This document shows, piece by piece, positions 26,878 to 36,713 of a stretch of DNA of 62,839 nucleotides; the first letter of the stretch is position 1; each line of letters starts with the position of its first letter. The stretch is from Bacillota bacterium (lineage in GTDB: Bacteria > Bacillota > Bacilli > Alicyclobacillales > SLC66): positions 1-62,839 of the forward strand of contig JAJZEE010000004.1 of NCBI GenBank assembly GCA_021805735.1, given 5' to 3'. The notes beneath the pieces were generated by a model. The model was not told the DNA's origin, did no database searches, and saw only the letters and a list, made by a program, of their open reading frames with translations. Both the position numbers and the translations under genes were made by a program.

Positions 26878-28359
26878 CTAAATGCCCGCCGCGAACACGC
26901 GATACTGCGCTTCCCAGACGTCCTGATCGCGAGGTTCATACTCCGTCGCGCGCGACGAACGACGGATGATGTCCCTCATCTCGGCGATGCCGTTCACCTC
27001 GCCGAACGAGTGCAATTGCATGGCCATACTGCCGAACACAGTGGCCTCGACCGGTCCGGCGACTACGAGTCTACCCGTTGCATTGGCCGTCCACTGACAC
27101 AGCAATCGATTGTTCGCTCCCCCGCCCACCAGGTGAATGACGGAAAGCCCATAGCCCAGAACATCCTCCAACTGATCCAACACCACCCGATACTTGCAGG
27201 CCAGACTCTCCAGGATGCACCGCGTAACCTCCCCGGGGGAATGCGGAGGCTGTATGGCGCGCTCCCGACACCACTGCTGAATGCGCGCCACCATGTTGCC
27301 AGGCGTCAGAAACGCGACGTCATCGGGATCAAAATAGGACTCAAACGGCTGGCACTCCTCCGCCTGATGCAGCAGCGACTCGTACGTCACATCGAGACCG
27401 TCCGCGATCCAGTTGCGAACGCACTCCTGCAAAATCCACAGACCCATGATATTTTTCAGCAGCCGAATGCTTCCCTCCACCCCGCCCTCGTTGCTGACGT
27501 TCAGACGCAGAGCTTTGTCATTCCTGATGGGCTGCGCGATTTCCGCCCCCATGAGGGACCATGTGCCGCATGAGATATACGCAAAACGGGTTCCAGCCTG
27601 TGCAGGCGCTCCGAGGACCGCCGACGCCGTGTCATGCGTTCCAACGGCAATCACACTGGTATTGGCCAACCCTATGGCCGCGGCAATATCAGTCCGCAGC
27701 GCCCCCAAAATCGAGCCAGGATGCACAATGTCGCCAAACAGACGCCGTGGAAGTTCGAGGTCCGCGATGAGCGAGTCATCCCAGAGTTTCCGTTGCGCAT
27801 CCAATAATTGAGAAGTCGACGCGATCGTATATTCCGACGCAACGACTCCCGTCAGGAAATAGTGAAATAAGTCCGGCATAAACAGTAAATGACGCGCGGC
27901 CTCCAGCAGGTACGGACGCTGCATTTGCATCACGGCAAGCTGATATACAGTGTTGACCTGCATAAACTGAATCGCTGTACTGCGAAAGATGCGTTCTCGC
28001 GAATGGCGCGCAAGTACATGGTCCATGCCAAGCGCGTTGCGCTCATCGCGGTGATGACCGGGCAACGCGAGCAAATCGCCCGCCTCGCCCACCAGACCAA
28101 AATCAAGCCCCCACGTGTCCACTCCGATGGATCGCACGGGTCCATCAGCGGCGGCGCGCCCCATTCCATAGAGCAACTCCTGAAACAGTCGCGGAAAATT
28201 CCAATGCAAAAATCCAGCCAGCCGCACTGGCTCATTGGCAAACCGATGAATCTGCGCAATCTGTAACGCGTCGCCATCATAGGCGCCAGAAAATACGCGC
28301 CCGCTGCCGGCGCCAAAATCCGCGGCAACAAACTTGGACAGAGCGCTTGACACCAACAT
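26878..28359 (-). CDS. rhaB: Rhamnulokinase
   Basis: FGGY-family kinase (493 aa) that phosphorylates L-rhamnulose at C1. The N-terminal phosphate-binding FVAADFGAGSGRVF matches rhamnulokinases (DLGASSGRV), with GVDTWGLDFGLV and VIAVGTHDTASAV in the substrate region and HLVGGGANNRLLCQ near the adenosine site. AAGGGGG precedes the ATG. It is the last gene of a four-gene unit starting at the class II aldolase and 8 nt after the phosphatase gene. Confidence 0.87.
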   Translation of the reverse strand: MLVSSALSKFVAADFGAGSGRVFSGAYDGDALQIAQIHRFANEPVRLAGFLHWNFPRLFQELLYGMGRAAADGPVRSIGVDTWGLDFGLVGEAGDLLALPGHHRDERNALGMDHVLARHSRERIFRSTAIQFMQVNTVYQLAVMQMQRPYLLEAARHLLFMPDLFHYFLTGVVASEYTIASTSQLLDAQRKLWDDSLIADLELPRRLFGDIVHPGSILGALRTDIAAAIGLANTSVIAVGTHDTASAVLGAPAQAGTRFAYISCGTWSLMGAEIAQPIRNDKALRLNVSNEGGVEGSIRLLKNIMGLWILQECVRNWIADGLDVTYESLLHQAEECQPFESYFDPDDVAFLTPGNMVARIQQWCRERAIQPPHSPGEVTRCILESLACKYRVVLDQLEDVLGYGLSVIHLVGGGANNRLLCQWTANATGRLVVAGPVEATVFGSMAMQLHSFGEVNGIAEMRDIIRRSSRATEYEPRDQDVWEAQYRVFAAGI

Positions 28360-28366
28360 CGCCCCC

Positions 28367-29074
28367 TTAAAAAGCGATCGGAAGAGTCCTCATATTGACG
28401 CCATAAATGTGCACGGCGTCGCCATGCAAGTCGAGAATATTCACACAGGCGTTAGACTGTACGATCCTTCTGTATGAGTCGATCGGCGCGTCCAGCAGAC
28501 CGGTCAGCAACAGGCGATTCAAGGTGCTGTGCGCGACGATGGCCACATGTTCCCGGCCGTGCCGCCGCGCCGCTCTCCTGACGGCAACGAGCGCCCGACG
28601 CTGCGCATCCATCACCGGCGCCGCCCCAGGAACTGCAGTTGTTCCCGGCTGAGACTCCCACGCCGCGAACACTAGCGGATCACGAACAGCCACCTGCTTT
28701 TTCGTCAGTCCCTCCCAGGCGCCAAAGTCAACCTCGCGGAAATCTCGATCTTCCATGAGCACCGCGTGCGCCTTTCCCGTCGCCGACACCAGTCCCCCCT
28801 CGTCGATGGAGTTCGCAGTGTGTTGATCCGTACCGTCGGGGCCGATGGCAACTTTGCCTGTCGTCCATTGTTCGCTCACAATGGCTGCGGCGGTGGCCCG
28901 CGATCGCTGCATACCCGAGTGGTAGACCGCCGCCAGCGGCACGGCGCTGAGCACTCGACCCAGTTGCTGCGCCTGCCGCAAACCCTCATTGCTAAGAGGA
29001 ATATCCGAGGAACCGCAGAATCGATCGCCGTCCGCATTCCACTCCGTCTGTCCATGACGCACGAGATAGATCAC
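28367..29074 (-). CDS. Histidine phosphatase family protein (phosphoglycerate mutase-like)
   Basis: About 235 aa. The catalytic LVRHGQTEWN motif is at the very N-terminus, with the partner FGAWEGL and the second histidine in IVAHSTLNRLLLTG. The frame extends upstream into the neighbouring kinase gene, but GTG 29074, 9 nt after GGGGG, puts the RHG motif where the family has it. Its place between two sugar kinases suggests a sugar-phosphate phosphatase, perhaps relieving phosphosugar stress; the substrate is not shown. Confidence 0.8.
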   Translation of the reverse strand: MIYLVRHGQTEWNADGDRFCGSSDIPLSNEGLRQAQQLGRVLSAVPLAAVYHSGMQRSRATAAAIVSEQWTTGKVAIGPDGTDQHTANSIDEGGLVSATGKAHAVLMEDRDFREVDFGAWEGLTKKQVAVRDPLVFAAWESQPGTTAVPGAAPVMDAQRRALVAVRRAARRHGREHVAIVAHSTLNRLLLTGLLDAPIDSYRRIVQSNACVNILDLHGDAVHIYGVNMRTLPIAF

Positions 29075-29099
29075 CCCAGCCAACCCCCATTCACCGGTG

Positions 29100-30560
29100 T
29101 CACCGCACATAACCCCGACCTTCCAGTTCCCCGACAAACCGCCCATACAGTTCATCATAGCGACCAGCCGTCTCGATGCGCGGTTCCACAGGAGCGCCGT
29201 AGCTCACCATGTGCGAGACGGCCTCCAGCAAATCGCCAAATACGCTGGCAGACGCTGCGTTGATCGCGCTCCCCATGGCCCCATCCACGCGCAAAGCGGG
29301 CACAAACGTCCGCTGCAGCACATCCGCGCGAATTTGCAGCCATACCCGACTCTTTGCCCCGCCGCCTGAAGCCAGGATGACGTCCGAAGTCGCCACCCCC
29401 AACTCCCGGATCACGTCATACGAGAGCCGTTCCACATAGGCCACACCTTCCAGATGCGCGGCGTAATCTTCGACCTCATTGGCTGGCGTTCCCAGTTGAA
29501 AGCGTTCTGCGCGCGACGCCATAAAGGGAAAGCGTTCGCCTGTTCGCTCCAGTGGATACAATACGATCCCCGAAGGCGTGACAGTAGGAACCTGCTCATC
29601 AAGCTTGACCAGTTGCGACCTTCCGAAACGCCTCTCGATCGCCTCGCCGCCCGTGTTGCTCGCCCCGCCAAGAATCCACCACCCCATCGGATGCCTGTGG
29701 CTGTAGAGACGCTGCTTGCTGTCAACGACAAGTTCCTCAGTCACTCCCTTAATCACAAGCGTGGTGCCAAGCGTCGAGTTCCAATCGCCGAGTTTCACGG
29801 CGCCCGCCGCAATCTGCGATGCGACGCCGTCAGTCATCCCTGCGATGACAAATGTCCTCGCGCTTAACCCCAGTTCCCTTGCCACGCTGTGGCTCACATA
29901 ATCGATCAGCGTTCCGGAGGGCACGACCTTGGGCAACTGCGCGATATCGAGCCCAAGTTCCCGTTCCAGCGCAGGCGGCCACTCCTTTCGCACGAGATCG
30001 TAGCCGGACTTTAGCGCGTTGGCCTCATCGGTCACATCATATCGTCCTGTCAATTTGCCCACAATAAAGTCCGCAGCATGCACGTAGCGACATCCCCTGA
30101 GATCCTTGCCGTGCCTCGACAGCCACACCATCTTGGGCAACCCGAACGACGTCGAGAATCGGTACCCCATACGGCTCGCCAGATCTCCAAGCACATGGTT
30201 GCACATGACCGCTTCCGCGTCGGCGCGCGCGTCATTGTACATGATCGCGGGCGTTCGCAGTTCCCCCTGTTCCGTTACCGCACTGACGGTTCCAGACGTG
30301 GACGAAACGGACAGCGCGACAACGTCTGCGGCCGTATAACCCTTCATCCGGATCGCCGCCAGCACATCCCCGACGCAGATCTTGACACTGTTCCACCACT
30401 CGCCTGGATCCTGCTCCCTATGCCCTGCCACCTGAGAGCGGGTCGCTGCCGCAAGTGGAAAAATCCGCTCCGCCCGCGCCATGATGTTCCCCGCATCGTC
30501 CGCGACAATCATGCGTACTCCCTGGGTGCCCACATCGATGCCAGCTACAAACACGCGCAT
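29100..30560 (-). CDS. FGGY-family carbohydrate kinase (second sugar kinase)
   Basis: 486 aa from ATG 30560, whose A is also the last base of the aldolase stop. N-terminal AGIDVGTQGVRMIVAD phosphate loop, SVSSTSGTVSAV, GMTDGVASQIAAGAVKLGDWNSTLGTTL and the C-terminal ILASGGGAKSRVWLQIRADVL nucleotide site define the FGGY fold. It resembles xylulokinase/fuculokinase subgroups more than RhaB. Coupled to a class II aldolase, it may serve L-fuculose or another ketose. The specificity is uncertain. Confidence 0.8.
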   Translation of the reverse strand: MRVFVAGIDVGTQGVRMIVADDAGNIMARAERIFPLAAATRSQVAGHREQDPGEWWNSVKICVGDVLAAIRMKGYTAADVVALSVSSTSGTVSAVTEQGELRTPAIMYNDARADAEAVMCNHVLGDLASRMGYRFSTSFGLPKMVWLSRHGKDLRGCRYVHAADFIVGKLTGRYDVTDEANALKSGYDLVRKEWPPALERELGLDIAQLPKVVPSGTLIDYVSHSVARELGLSARTFVIAGMTDGVASQIAAGAVKLGDWNSTLGTTLVIKGVTEELVVDSKQRLYSHRHPMGWWILGGASNTGGEAIERRFGRSQLVKLDEQVPTVTPSGIVLYPLERTGERFPFMASRAERFQLGTPANEVEDYAAHLEGVAYVERLSYDVIRELGVATSDVILASGGGAKSRVWLQIRADVLQRTFVPALRVDGAMGSAINAASASVFGDLLEAVSHMVSYGAPVEPRIETAGRYDELYGRFVGELEGRGYVR

Positions 30561-31222
30561 TACCCCTTCATCCGCTGCAATAGACTCACCCGATACTCTT
30601 CGGATTCCAGTGCCTGAACCTCGGCGCATTCCGCGCGACTCAGCACCCGCGGCGCGCCCATGAGACTCGCAATCACAAATACTTTTGCCGCATCCTCGAG
30701 GATTTCCGTACGAAAATACGCTTCCTTCAATGTCGCGCCCACCGTGATGGCCCCATGGTTGCGCAGCAGTACCCCGGCAGCGGATCCAATCGCCTGAGAC
30801 ACTCTGTCCGCCAGTTCTGCCGTCGTCGGCAGCACGTAATCGAGACACGGAAGATCCCCCAAAATGGCGGCGTGATCCGCGAACATGACGGGGATATCGC
30901 GCCCGGCGCTGATCACTCCGATGCAATACACCGGATGGGTATGCACAATCGCATTGACATCAGGCCGATTCCTGTACAGTTGCAGATGCATCAGCACCTC
31001 TGAGGAAGGGCGCAGACCGCTGACCACGACGCCGCTCTGGACATCCACCTCAACCCAACCTTCTTGCGTGATGTCATCAAGCGCGAACCCCGACGGAGAA
31101 ATGTACATCGATCCGCCCTCGCGGGCGCTGATGTTGCCGCCAGGCCCCGCCACCAGACCGTGCTGGCACAATTTACCGGCGATCCGGGACAGTTGTTGCC
31201 TCACTTCGTGTGACCCATTCAT
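30560..31222 (-). CDS. Class II aldolase/adducin family protein (L-fuculose-phosphate aldolase-like)
   Basis: 220 aa from ATG 31222, preferred because GGAGAGG lies upstream; the frame extends to 31327. Zinc-dependent fold: GLVAGPGGNISAR, the catalytic and zinc-site region (HLQLYRNRPDVNAIVHTHPVY) and LLRNHGAITVGATLKEA with the third His. Cleaves a ketose 1-phosphate to DHAP and an aldehyde, or acts as an epimerase. A bifunctional aldolase for rhamnulose-1-P is also encoded nearby (33506-35569), so this one may serve a different sugar such as fucose. Confidence 0.82.
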   Translation of the reverse strand: MNGSHEVRQQLSRIAGKLCQHGLVAGPGGNISAREGGSMYISPSGFALDDITQEGWVEVDVQSGVVVSGLRPSSEVLMHLQLYRNRPDVNAIVHTHPVYCIGVISAGRDIPVMFADHAAILGDLPCLDYVLPTTAELADRVSQAIGSAAGVLLRNHGAITVGATLKEAYFRTEILEDAAKVFVIASLMGAPRVLSRAECAEVQALESEEYRVSLLQRMKG

Positions 31223-31387
31223 AGAAACCCTCTCCATCCAGCGCCGACTTGAACTCACATTTTCAAACTTAACCCCACTAGAGCACAGACATACAGTCAG
31301 AGAATCGCTTTTGTTTGTCACCAACATCTCGGCAATTTATGATTTCAACAAGCAGCCAGTCAACTCACCGGAGTTCATTTCTGGCGA

Positions 31388-31490
31388 TTGTGCGGGTTCT
31401 GCGCCATTTGCTATAATGGTATTCAACGCAACCAATCAATCGGCAACGATCCCGTGCTAACAAAGAAATTTACACATAAATACGGGATCG
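31388..31490 (+). promoter_or_regulatory. Promoter and repeats in front of the DeoR regulator
   Basis: -35 TTGTGC (31388-31393), 18-bp spacer, -10 TATAAT (31412-31417). Just downstream is ATTCAACGCAACCAA, similar to one arm of the inverted repeat before the importer genes (ATTCAACCGAAACCAA at 42166-42181). A 9-bp perfect inverted repeat CGATCCCGT (31447-31455) / ACGGGATCG (31482-31490) lies in the 5' untranslated region. Both are candidate DeoR sites. Confidence 0.5.
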
Positions 31491-31514
31491 CTCTATAACC
31501 AGGAGGTACTTCCC

Positions 31515-32273
31515 ATGCTAGCCATTGAACGCCACCGTAAGATCATCAGCATGCTAGCGCAACATGGACTCGTGAAAGTATCGAGTCTCGCCGATACACT
31601 ATCCGTCACCGAGGAGACGATCCGGCGCGATCTTGAGAAGCTGGAGAGCACCGGGCAGATCACCCGCATTCATGGCGGAGCGATTCCCGCCAATGTCAAC
31701 GAGATGGAAGCGCCATTCGCCGAGCGTGAAGTCCGTAACCTGGGGGCCAAGGCCCAACTGGCGGGTGCGGCTCTCACGCTCATTGAACCCGGCGACTCAA
31801 TCGCCCTTGACGCCAGCACCACGATCCTGCAAATGGCCAGAATCATGCCGAATGAACCGCATCTGGTTCTGAGTTATTCGATAGGCGTACAGATGGATCT
31901 ATGCGAGCGCGACGCCATCTCAGTCATTTCCTGCGGCGGTCGCCTATTGCCGCGATCGCTGTCTTACGGCGGGTCCATGGCCGAAAAATTTGTCGAACAG
32001 TTCCATGTCGACAAGTTTTTCTTCTCCTGCCGCGGCCTTAGCATTGAGCGTGGAATCAGCGACGCCAACGACATGCAGGCGCACATCAAGCAAAAGCTGA
32101 TGTCCATCGCCGATCAATCGATTCTTGTGGTGGATCACAGCAAGTTCGACCAAGAAGGCTTTGCCCGCATCGCTTCACTCGAACAGGTCAGCGTCGTCGT
32201 CACCAACGCCCCTATGCCGGAAGCGTACACCGCATGGTTCGCAGACAAGGGGATCCGTGTCATCGAAGCATAG
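31515..32273 (+). CDS. DeoR family regulator of the rhamnose locus
   Basis: 252 aa. N-terminal HTH (VKVSSLADTLSVTEETIRRDLEKLE followed by ITRIHGGAI, the DeoR signature), then a sugar-phosphate-binding DeoRC domain with ALDASTT and SCRGLS. GGAGGT precedes the ATG. It is divergent from the aldolase-kinase genes and stands between the two halves of the rhamnose locus, so it is the likely local repressor, induced by a phosphorylated sugar intermediate. Confidence 0.87.
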   Translation: MLAIERHRKIISMLAQHGLVKVSSLADTLSVTEETIRRDLEKLESTGQITRIHGGAIPANVNEMEAPFAEREVRNLGAKAQLAGAALTLIEPGDSIALDASTTILQMARIMPNEPHLVLSYSIGVQMDLCERDAISVISCGGRLLPRSLSYGGSMAEKFVEQFHVDKFFFSCRGLSIERGISDANDMQAHIKQKLMSIADQSILVVDHSKFDQEGFARIASLEQVSVVVTNAPMPEAYTAWFADKGIRVIEA

Positions 32274-32282
32274 CGGTCCCGG

Positions 32283-33494
32283 TCAGTTCCACCCCTGCCC
32301 GCCCATGCCCCGCGCGAGGATGCGCTGCGGATAGTCGCTTCGCAGATACGCCTGCAACGGATCAGGCGGAGCGCCCGCGAGTTCTCTCACTCGCCTCAGC
32401 AGCGGCCGCACATCCAGCTCAAACGCATCGCGCACGACGCCTTCCGCCGCCAGCACGTCACCGCTGGCCTGCGCCGTCGCCAGTGCTCCGAAATCGATCA
32501 GGAGCGCCTTTGCGAGCGCCGTCTGCACATTCATGACAGATCGGATCATCGCCGGAATCTTCGGTTCAATCGCGTGACTCTGGTCAATCATGTAGGCGAT
32601 CTGGCGTGCGTCATCCTGCAAATCTGTATGCACAAACTCCGCCTTCACCAACTCGGCAAAGATCAGGAACAGCTCATAAGGATCGGCCGCGCCCACGATA
32701 AGGTCGTCGTCCGCATAGCGCCGCGAGTTGAAGTGAAAACCTCCCAGCTTCCTTTCGTCCAGAAGATTGACCACGATCTGTTCGACATTGGCGCCATGAG
32801 GATGGTGGCCCAAATCCACCAGCACCTGCGCCTGTGGCCCCAGGCGCCGCGCCAGCAACAGGGCTGTACCCCAGTCGGGAATGTCGGTGTGGTAAAACGC
32901 GGGCTCGAAGTACTTGTACTCGATGAGCAGGCGCATCCCGACAGGCAGTTTTCCATACACACGGGACAGCGTTTCGAGCAGACGGTGTTTGCGCGCCCGA
33001 AAGTCATCCTGCCCAGGATAATTGGTCCCGTCGGCCAGCCACAGACTGATCGTGTCCGACCCCACCTCACCCGCCGCCGCAATACACTCTTCGATATGCG
33101 CGACAGCCTTCTCGCGCACTCGCGCATCCGGGTGGCACAGACTCCCCAAGCGATAATCGTCATCCTGAAACAGATTCGGGTTGACAGCCCCGATCGTCAA
33201 TCCCACCTCCTGCGCATACGCGCGCAAATTGGCGTACTCATCCACGCGATCCCACGGAATATGGATGGCGACTTTGGAACACGCGCCTGTCAGACGATGG
33301 ACTACAGCGGCGTCTTCCAATTTTTCCAGTGGCGTTCGCGGCACGCCAGCCTGCCTGAAGACCTTGAACCGAGTGCCAGAATCCCCGTAGCCCCAGGACG
33401 GCGTCTCAATCTGAAAACGTCCCAGAAACGCCTGCGCACGCGCCACATCGAGACCGCGCTCCTCCTGTTCTGAAAACCAGTTCCTGTCACCCAC
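32283..33494 (-). CDS. rhaI: L-rhamnose isomerase (RhaI type)
   Basis: 403-aa xylose-isomerase-like TIM barrel converting L-rhamnose to L-rhamnulose. The N-terminal QIETPSWGYGDSGTRFKVF and GRFQIE stretches, VAIHIPWD, AVNPNLFQDDDYRLGSL and VLVDLGHHPHGANVEQIV (metal ligands) match the Pseudomonas-type isomerase rather than E. coli RhaA. GTG start 11 nt after the aldolase/dehydrogenase gene. End of the long minus-strand operon that starts at the binding protein. Confidence 0.87.
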   Translation of the reverse strand: MGDRNWFSEQEERGLDVARAQAFLGRFQIETPSWGYGDSGTRFKVFRQAGVPRTPLEKLEDAAVVHRLTGACSKVAIHIPWDRVDEYANLRAYAQEVGLTIGAVNPNLFQDDDYRLGSLCHPDARVREKAVAHIEECIAAAGEVGSDTISLWLADGTNYPGQDDFRARKHRLLETLSRVYGKLPVGMRLLIEYKYFEPAFYHTDIPDWGTALLLARRLGPQAQVLVDLGHHPHGANVEQIVVNLLDERKLGGFHFNSRRYADDDLIVGAADPYELFLIFAELVKAEFVHTDLQDDARQIAYMIDQSHAIEPKIPAMIRSVMNVQTALAKALLIDFGALATAQASGDVLAAEGVVRDAFELDVRPLLRRVRELAGAPPDPLQAYLRSDYPQRILARGMGGQGWN

Positions 33495-33505
33495 GCCCTA
33501 ACCCC

Positions 33506-35569
33506 CTACCTGGTGTACGCTCCGACCACTCCGCCATCCACTGTCAATATGCACCCCGTCGTCTTGGCCGACCGACTTGAAGCGAAATAGGCAATGGCCT
33601 CGGCGACATCCTCTGGATATACGCTCTCCTTGAGCGTCGTGCGCTTGCGGTAGAAGTCTTGCAACTCATCGACCCCGATGCCATAATTGCGGGCGCGTTC
33701 TTCCTTCCACTCCGAAGACCAGATGGCCGATCCCTGCAGCACAGCGTCAGGACACACAGAGTTGACCCGGATACCATACGCGCCGCCCTCTTCCGCGAGA
33801 CATCTCGCCAAGTGCAGTTCAGCCGCCTTTGACGCGCTGTACGCCGCCGCGTTTTTGCCGGCAAACAGACCGTTTTTCGACGCCACAAAGACGAGGTTTC
33901 CGCCCGTTCCCTGTTGTTTGAACAGTGAAACGGCCGTGCGCGACACCAGAAAATACCCGGTGGCGAGCACGCTTATATTGAGCTGCCACTCATCCAGGGA
34001 TGTCTCGTCCACAGGGTGCGACGTCGATATTCCCGCATTGGACACGACGATGTCGACGCCCCCATACCGCCTGACCGTCTGCTGATACGCCTTTCGCACG
34101 CTATCCTCGCTGGTCACGTCAAGCCCCACCGCGAAGCAGCGTCCCGCGCCGTGCCTGCTCTGCGCCTCGTCGGATGCCGTCTGCGCTCCCGATGCGTTCA
34201 GATCGGCGAGGACGACATGCGCGCCGTCTTGCAAAAATCGTTCAGCGCTCGCCTTGCCGATGCCCCCCGCTCCCCCGGTGACAAAGACGACGCGGCGGGA
34301 AAATTCCCGTTCCGGCGGCGCCAGCGTCATTTTGTAGAGCTCAAGCGGCCAGTATTCCACCGCGTATGCCTCTGCTTCAGTCAGCGAGACAAACTCGTCA
34401 ACGGCAGATGTCCGTTTCATCACCTCAATGGCGCGATGATACAGTTGCGCACTGACGTCCGCCATCTCGTCGGACTTGCCCGTCGCGATCATCCCGATCC
34501 CAGGGATCAACACAACCCGTGGATACGGATCGCCCTCAGGATCCCCCGGATCTCTGTGACGCTCCTGATACTCTCGATCGGCGGACACGTACTCCTCCAT
34601 CTGTTCCCGCAACCGCTCCACCAGCACGCTCGCGCTGTCACCGGGGGTAAAATCCGCAAACAGCGGCGTCCGTTTGGTGTGCACCAAGTGGTCCGGACAC
34701 GCCGCGCCCACCTGAGACAACTCCCTGCTGTCACTGGCGCAGACAAACTCCATCACCTCTGGCGAGTCGTCATAACGCAGAATCATCCGCTTGCCTTGCG
34801 ACACCATGCCGCGAACGGCAGGAAGCACCGTGAACAGCAGTTCATCGCGAACAGCCGCCGGCAGCGGCTCTACCAGTTGTCCGCCAAATGGCGCCTTCCC
34901 CTCCATCTGTCCGGCAAAATACTCCTCCGCCCGTCTGATCGCCCAAAGTGTATTGCGATACGCGTCTAAAGAGGTGTCGCCCCAGGTGATCAGTCCGTGT
35001 TTGCCCAGCAGCACAAGCCGCGCCTGTGGGTTGTCGCGCACTGCCAACGCCACCTCTTTGGAGAGCGCGAAACCCGGTCGCTGATAGGGAATCCAGATCG
35101 CCTCGCCGCCATACAACCGCTCCGCAATCTCTCGCCCGCCCTGCGCGCAGCACAAGGCAATAATCGCATCCGGGTGCGTGTGGTCCACTTCCTTAAAGGG
35201 CAGGAACGCATGCAACAGCGTCTCGATAGACGCGCGCGGGAAGCCCGGACCTGTGACGCAGTGAGACAGATAGTCCACCATCTCCTGATCGGACAGCGAC
35301 TCGCGCTCCAGCAGCGGCAGTACGTCAGCAAGGCGCAGGGGTGTAAATCCGCGTTCCGTGATCGTCGCCAGATCCGACCCGCTGCCCTTCACGTACAGCG
35401 TCTGCTGCGGCTCGCCCTTAAAATCGTTTACTGTCGCCTTGCTCGAAGTGTTGCCTCCACCCCAATTGGCTACGCGGCGATCCGCCCCCAGCAGGTTGGA
35501 ACGATACCGTAGTGATGACACTGTGTCCAAATCTCTTGCTGCTTCGTCGTTCCAGAGGTCATGGATCAA
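33506..35569 (-). CDS. rhaD: Bifunctional rhamnulose-1-phosphate aldolase / lactaldehyde dehydrogenase
   Basis: 687-aa fusion of the YuxG type. Residues about 1-400 are class II aldolase (VDHTHPDAIIAL zinc site, LLGKHGLITWGDT). Residues about 430-687 are a short-chain dehydrogenase: TGGAGGIGKA NAD-binding loop, NAG, and YSASKAAE with the catalytic Tyr/Lys. It cleaves rhamnulose-1-P to DHAP and lactaldehyde and oxidises the latter. A TTG start is supported by GGGAGG 8 nt upstream. Confidence 0.9.
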   Translation of the reverse strand: MIHDLWNDEAARDLDTVSSLRYRSNLLGADRRVANWGGGNTSSKATVNDFKGEPQQTLYVKGSGSDLATITERGFTPLRLADVLPLLERESLSDQEMVDYLSHCVTGPGFPRASIETLLHAFLPFKEVDHTHPDAIIALCCAQGGREIAERLYGGEAIWIPYQRPGFALSKEVALAVRDNPQARLVLLGKHGLITWGDTSLDAYRNTLWAIRRAEEYFAGQMEGKAPFGGQLVEPLPAAVRDELLFTVLPAVRGMVSQGKRMILRYDDSPEVMEFVCASDSRELSQVGAACPDHLVHTKRTPLFADFTPGDSASVLVERLREQMEEYVSADREYQERHRDPGDPEGDPYPRVVLIPGIGMIATGKSDEMADVSAQLYHRAIEVMKRTSAVDEFVSLTEAEAYAVEYWPLELYKMTLAPPEREFSRRVVFVTGGAGGIGKASAERFLQDGAHVVLADLNASGAQTASDEAQSRHGAGRCFAVGLDVTSEDSVRKAYQQTVRRYGGVDIVVSNAGISTSHPVDETSLDEWQLNISVLATGYFLVSRTAVSLFKQQGTGGNLVFVASKNGLFAGKNAAAYSASKAAELHLARCLAEEGGAYGIRVNSVCPDAVLQGSAIWSSEWKEERARNYGIGVDELQDFYRKRTTLKESVYPEDVAEAIAYFASSRSAKTTGCILTVDGGVVGAYTR

Positions 35570-35707
35570 CGGGACAACCTCCCTCGCAAAGTTTTAGAAT
35601 CGCACAAAAACCCGCACGCACACGTCTTGACAGGGCGCGCATCTACGAACCGGCCACCCGTCTTGCCGCCGTCTGTCCGCCCGTCTTGCCGCCGCCTGTC
35701 CGCCTGT

Positions 35708-36709
35708 TCAATTGTTGTCCAGTCGCAGCCCCATCCCTGGCGCCAGTTCCAGTGGCGCCATCCAGTCGCGAGCCGCGTTTCTCGCGGTCATCTCAGCCAT
35801 GACCTCAGCGCGCCCTGGGCATGCATTCGCCACCCCGCGAACCGTCGCGGACAGACCCGCGGCGCAATTCGCAAATTGCGCCGCCGCCAGCGCGTCGCCG
35901 CCCGACTCAAGAATCGCCGCCAGCGCCGCCAGGTACACATCGCCCGCGCCTGTGGCGTCAACCGCATCGACCGGCATCGCGGGCGCCAGCAGACACCGCC
36001 CATCACGCTGGACGATCACCGAGCCGTGTCTCCCCATCTTGACAAATAGCGTACACATCGGCCCGCCGGACAAACTGTCGCCCTCAATCCTCCCGCGCAA
36101 TCTGTCAATCGCGCAGAGGAGCGCGTCACTGTCCGGGATGTCCATATCTGTCAGCGCGCCGAGTTCACCCAGGTTGGGCGAGTAGACAAACGCCCTTGAC
36201 AGCAAAGCCACATCGCGAATCGGAAACGGTCCGCCGTCGAGATAGACTCGCGAAACGCCTGACGCGCGCTGCAGCACCGCTTCCACCAGATCTGGCGGCG
36301 TCTCCATCTGCAACAGCAGGGGTCCTGCATGCTCATGTAGCGCCTGCAGGACGAACTGGCGGGAGAGCGCCGCATTGGCCCCCGGATCAACAAGGATAAA
36401 ATTTTGACCCTGCGCGTCCACGACGACAAACGCTTGCCCCGTCGCGCAGTCGGCCACGAACAGTTCCGCTTCGATGCCGAGCGCAGCGAGTTCCTCGCGC
36501 ACCCGATCGCCGGCCCTGTCCTTCCCGATCCCGCAGACAAACCGCACATCGACCCCGAGTCGACGCAGCGCCCGCGCCTGGTTTAACCCTTTACCGCCCA
36601 CTTCCGAGGCGGACAGCGCCGCCCTCGTCGTCATGCCAAACTGCGGAAACTGTTCCACGCGCCACGAATAGTCAATATTGACACTGCCGATAACCAAAGC
36701 CGCTGGCAC
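35708..36709 (-). CDS. PfkB family carbohydrate kinase (ribokinase-like)
   Basis: 333 aa from GTG 36709, 4 nt after the epimerase stop with GGGAGGTGGGG upstream; the longer frame overlaps that gene. Signatures: VGGKGLNQARALRRLGVDV (PfkB 1, monovalent-ion/sugar region) and DAVDATGAGDVYLAALAAI (PfkB 2, catalytic Asp). Probably phosphorylates ribose or a related pentose. With an epimerase beside it and an Rbs-like importer, it could feed a pentose into the pentose phosphate pathway. Confidence 0.82.
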   Translation of the reverse strand: MPAALVIGSVNIDYSWRVEQFPQFGMTTRAALSASEVGGKGLNQARALRRLGVDVRFVCGIGKDRAGDRVREELAALGIEAELFVADCATGQAFVVVDAQGQNFILVDPGANAALSRQFVLQALHEHAGPLLLQMETPPDLVEAVLQRASGVSRVYLDGGPFPIRDVALLSRAFVYSPNLGELGALTDMDIPDSDALLCAIDRLRGRIEGDSLSGGPMCTLFVKMGRHGSVIVQRDGRCLLAPAMPVDAVDATGAGDVYLAALAAILESGGDALAAAQFANCAAGLSATVRGVANACPGRAEVMAEMTARNAARDWMAPLELAPGMGLRLDNN

Positions 36710-36713
36710 TGTA

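Noticed and set aside
34016-34969. Plus-strand open frame of 317 codons opposite the aldolase/dehydrogenase
   Set aside because: Shadow of a well-supported bifunctional enzyme.
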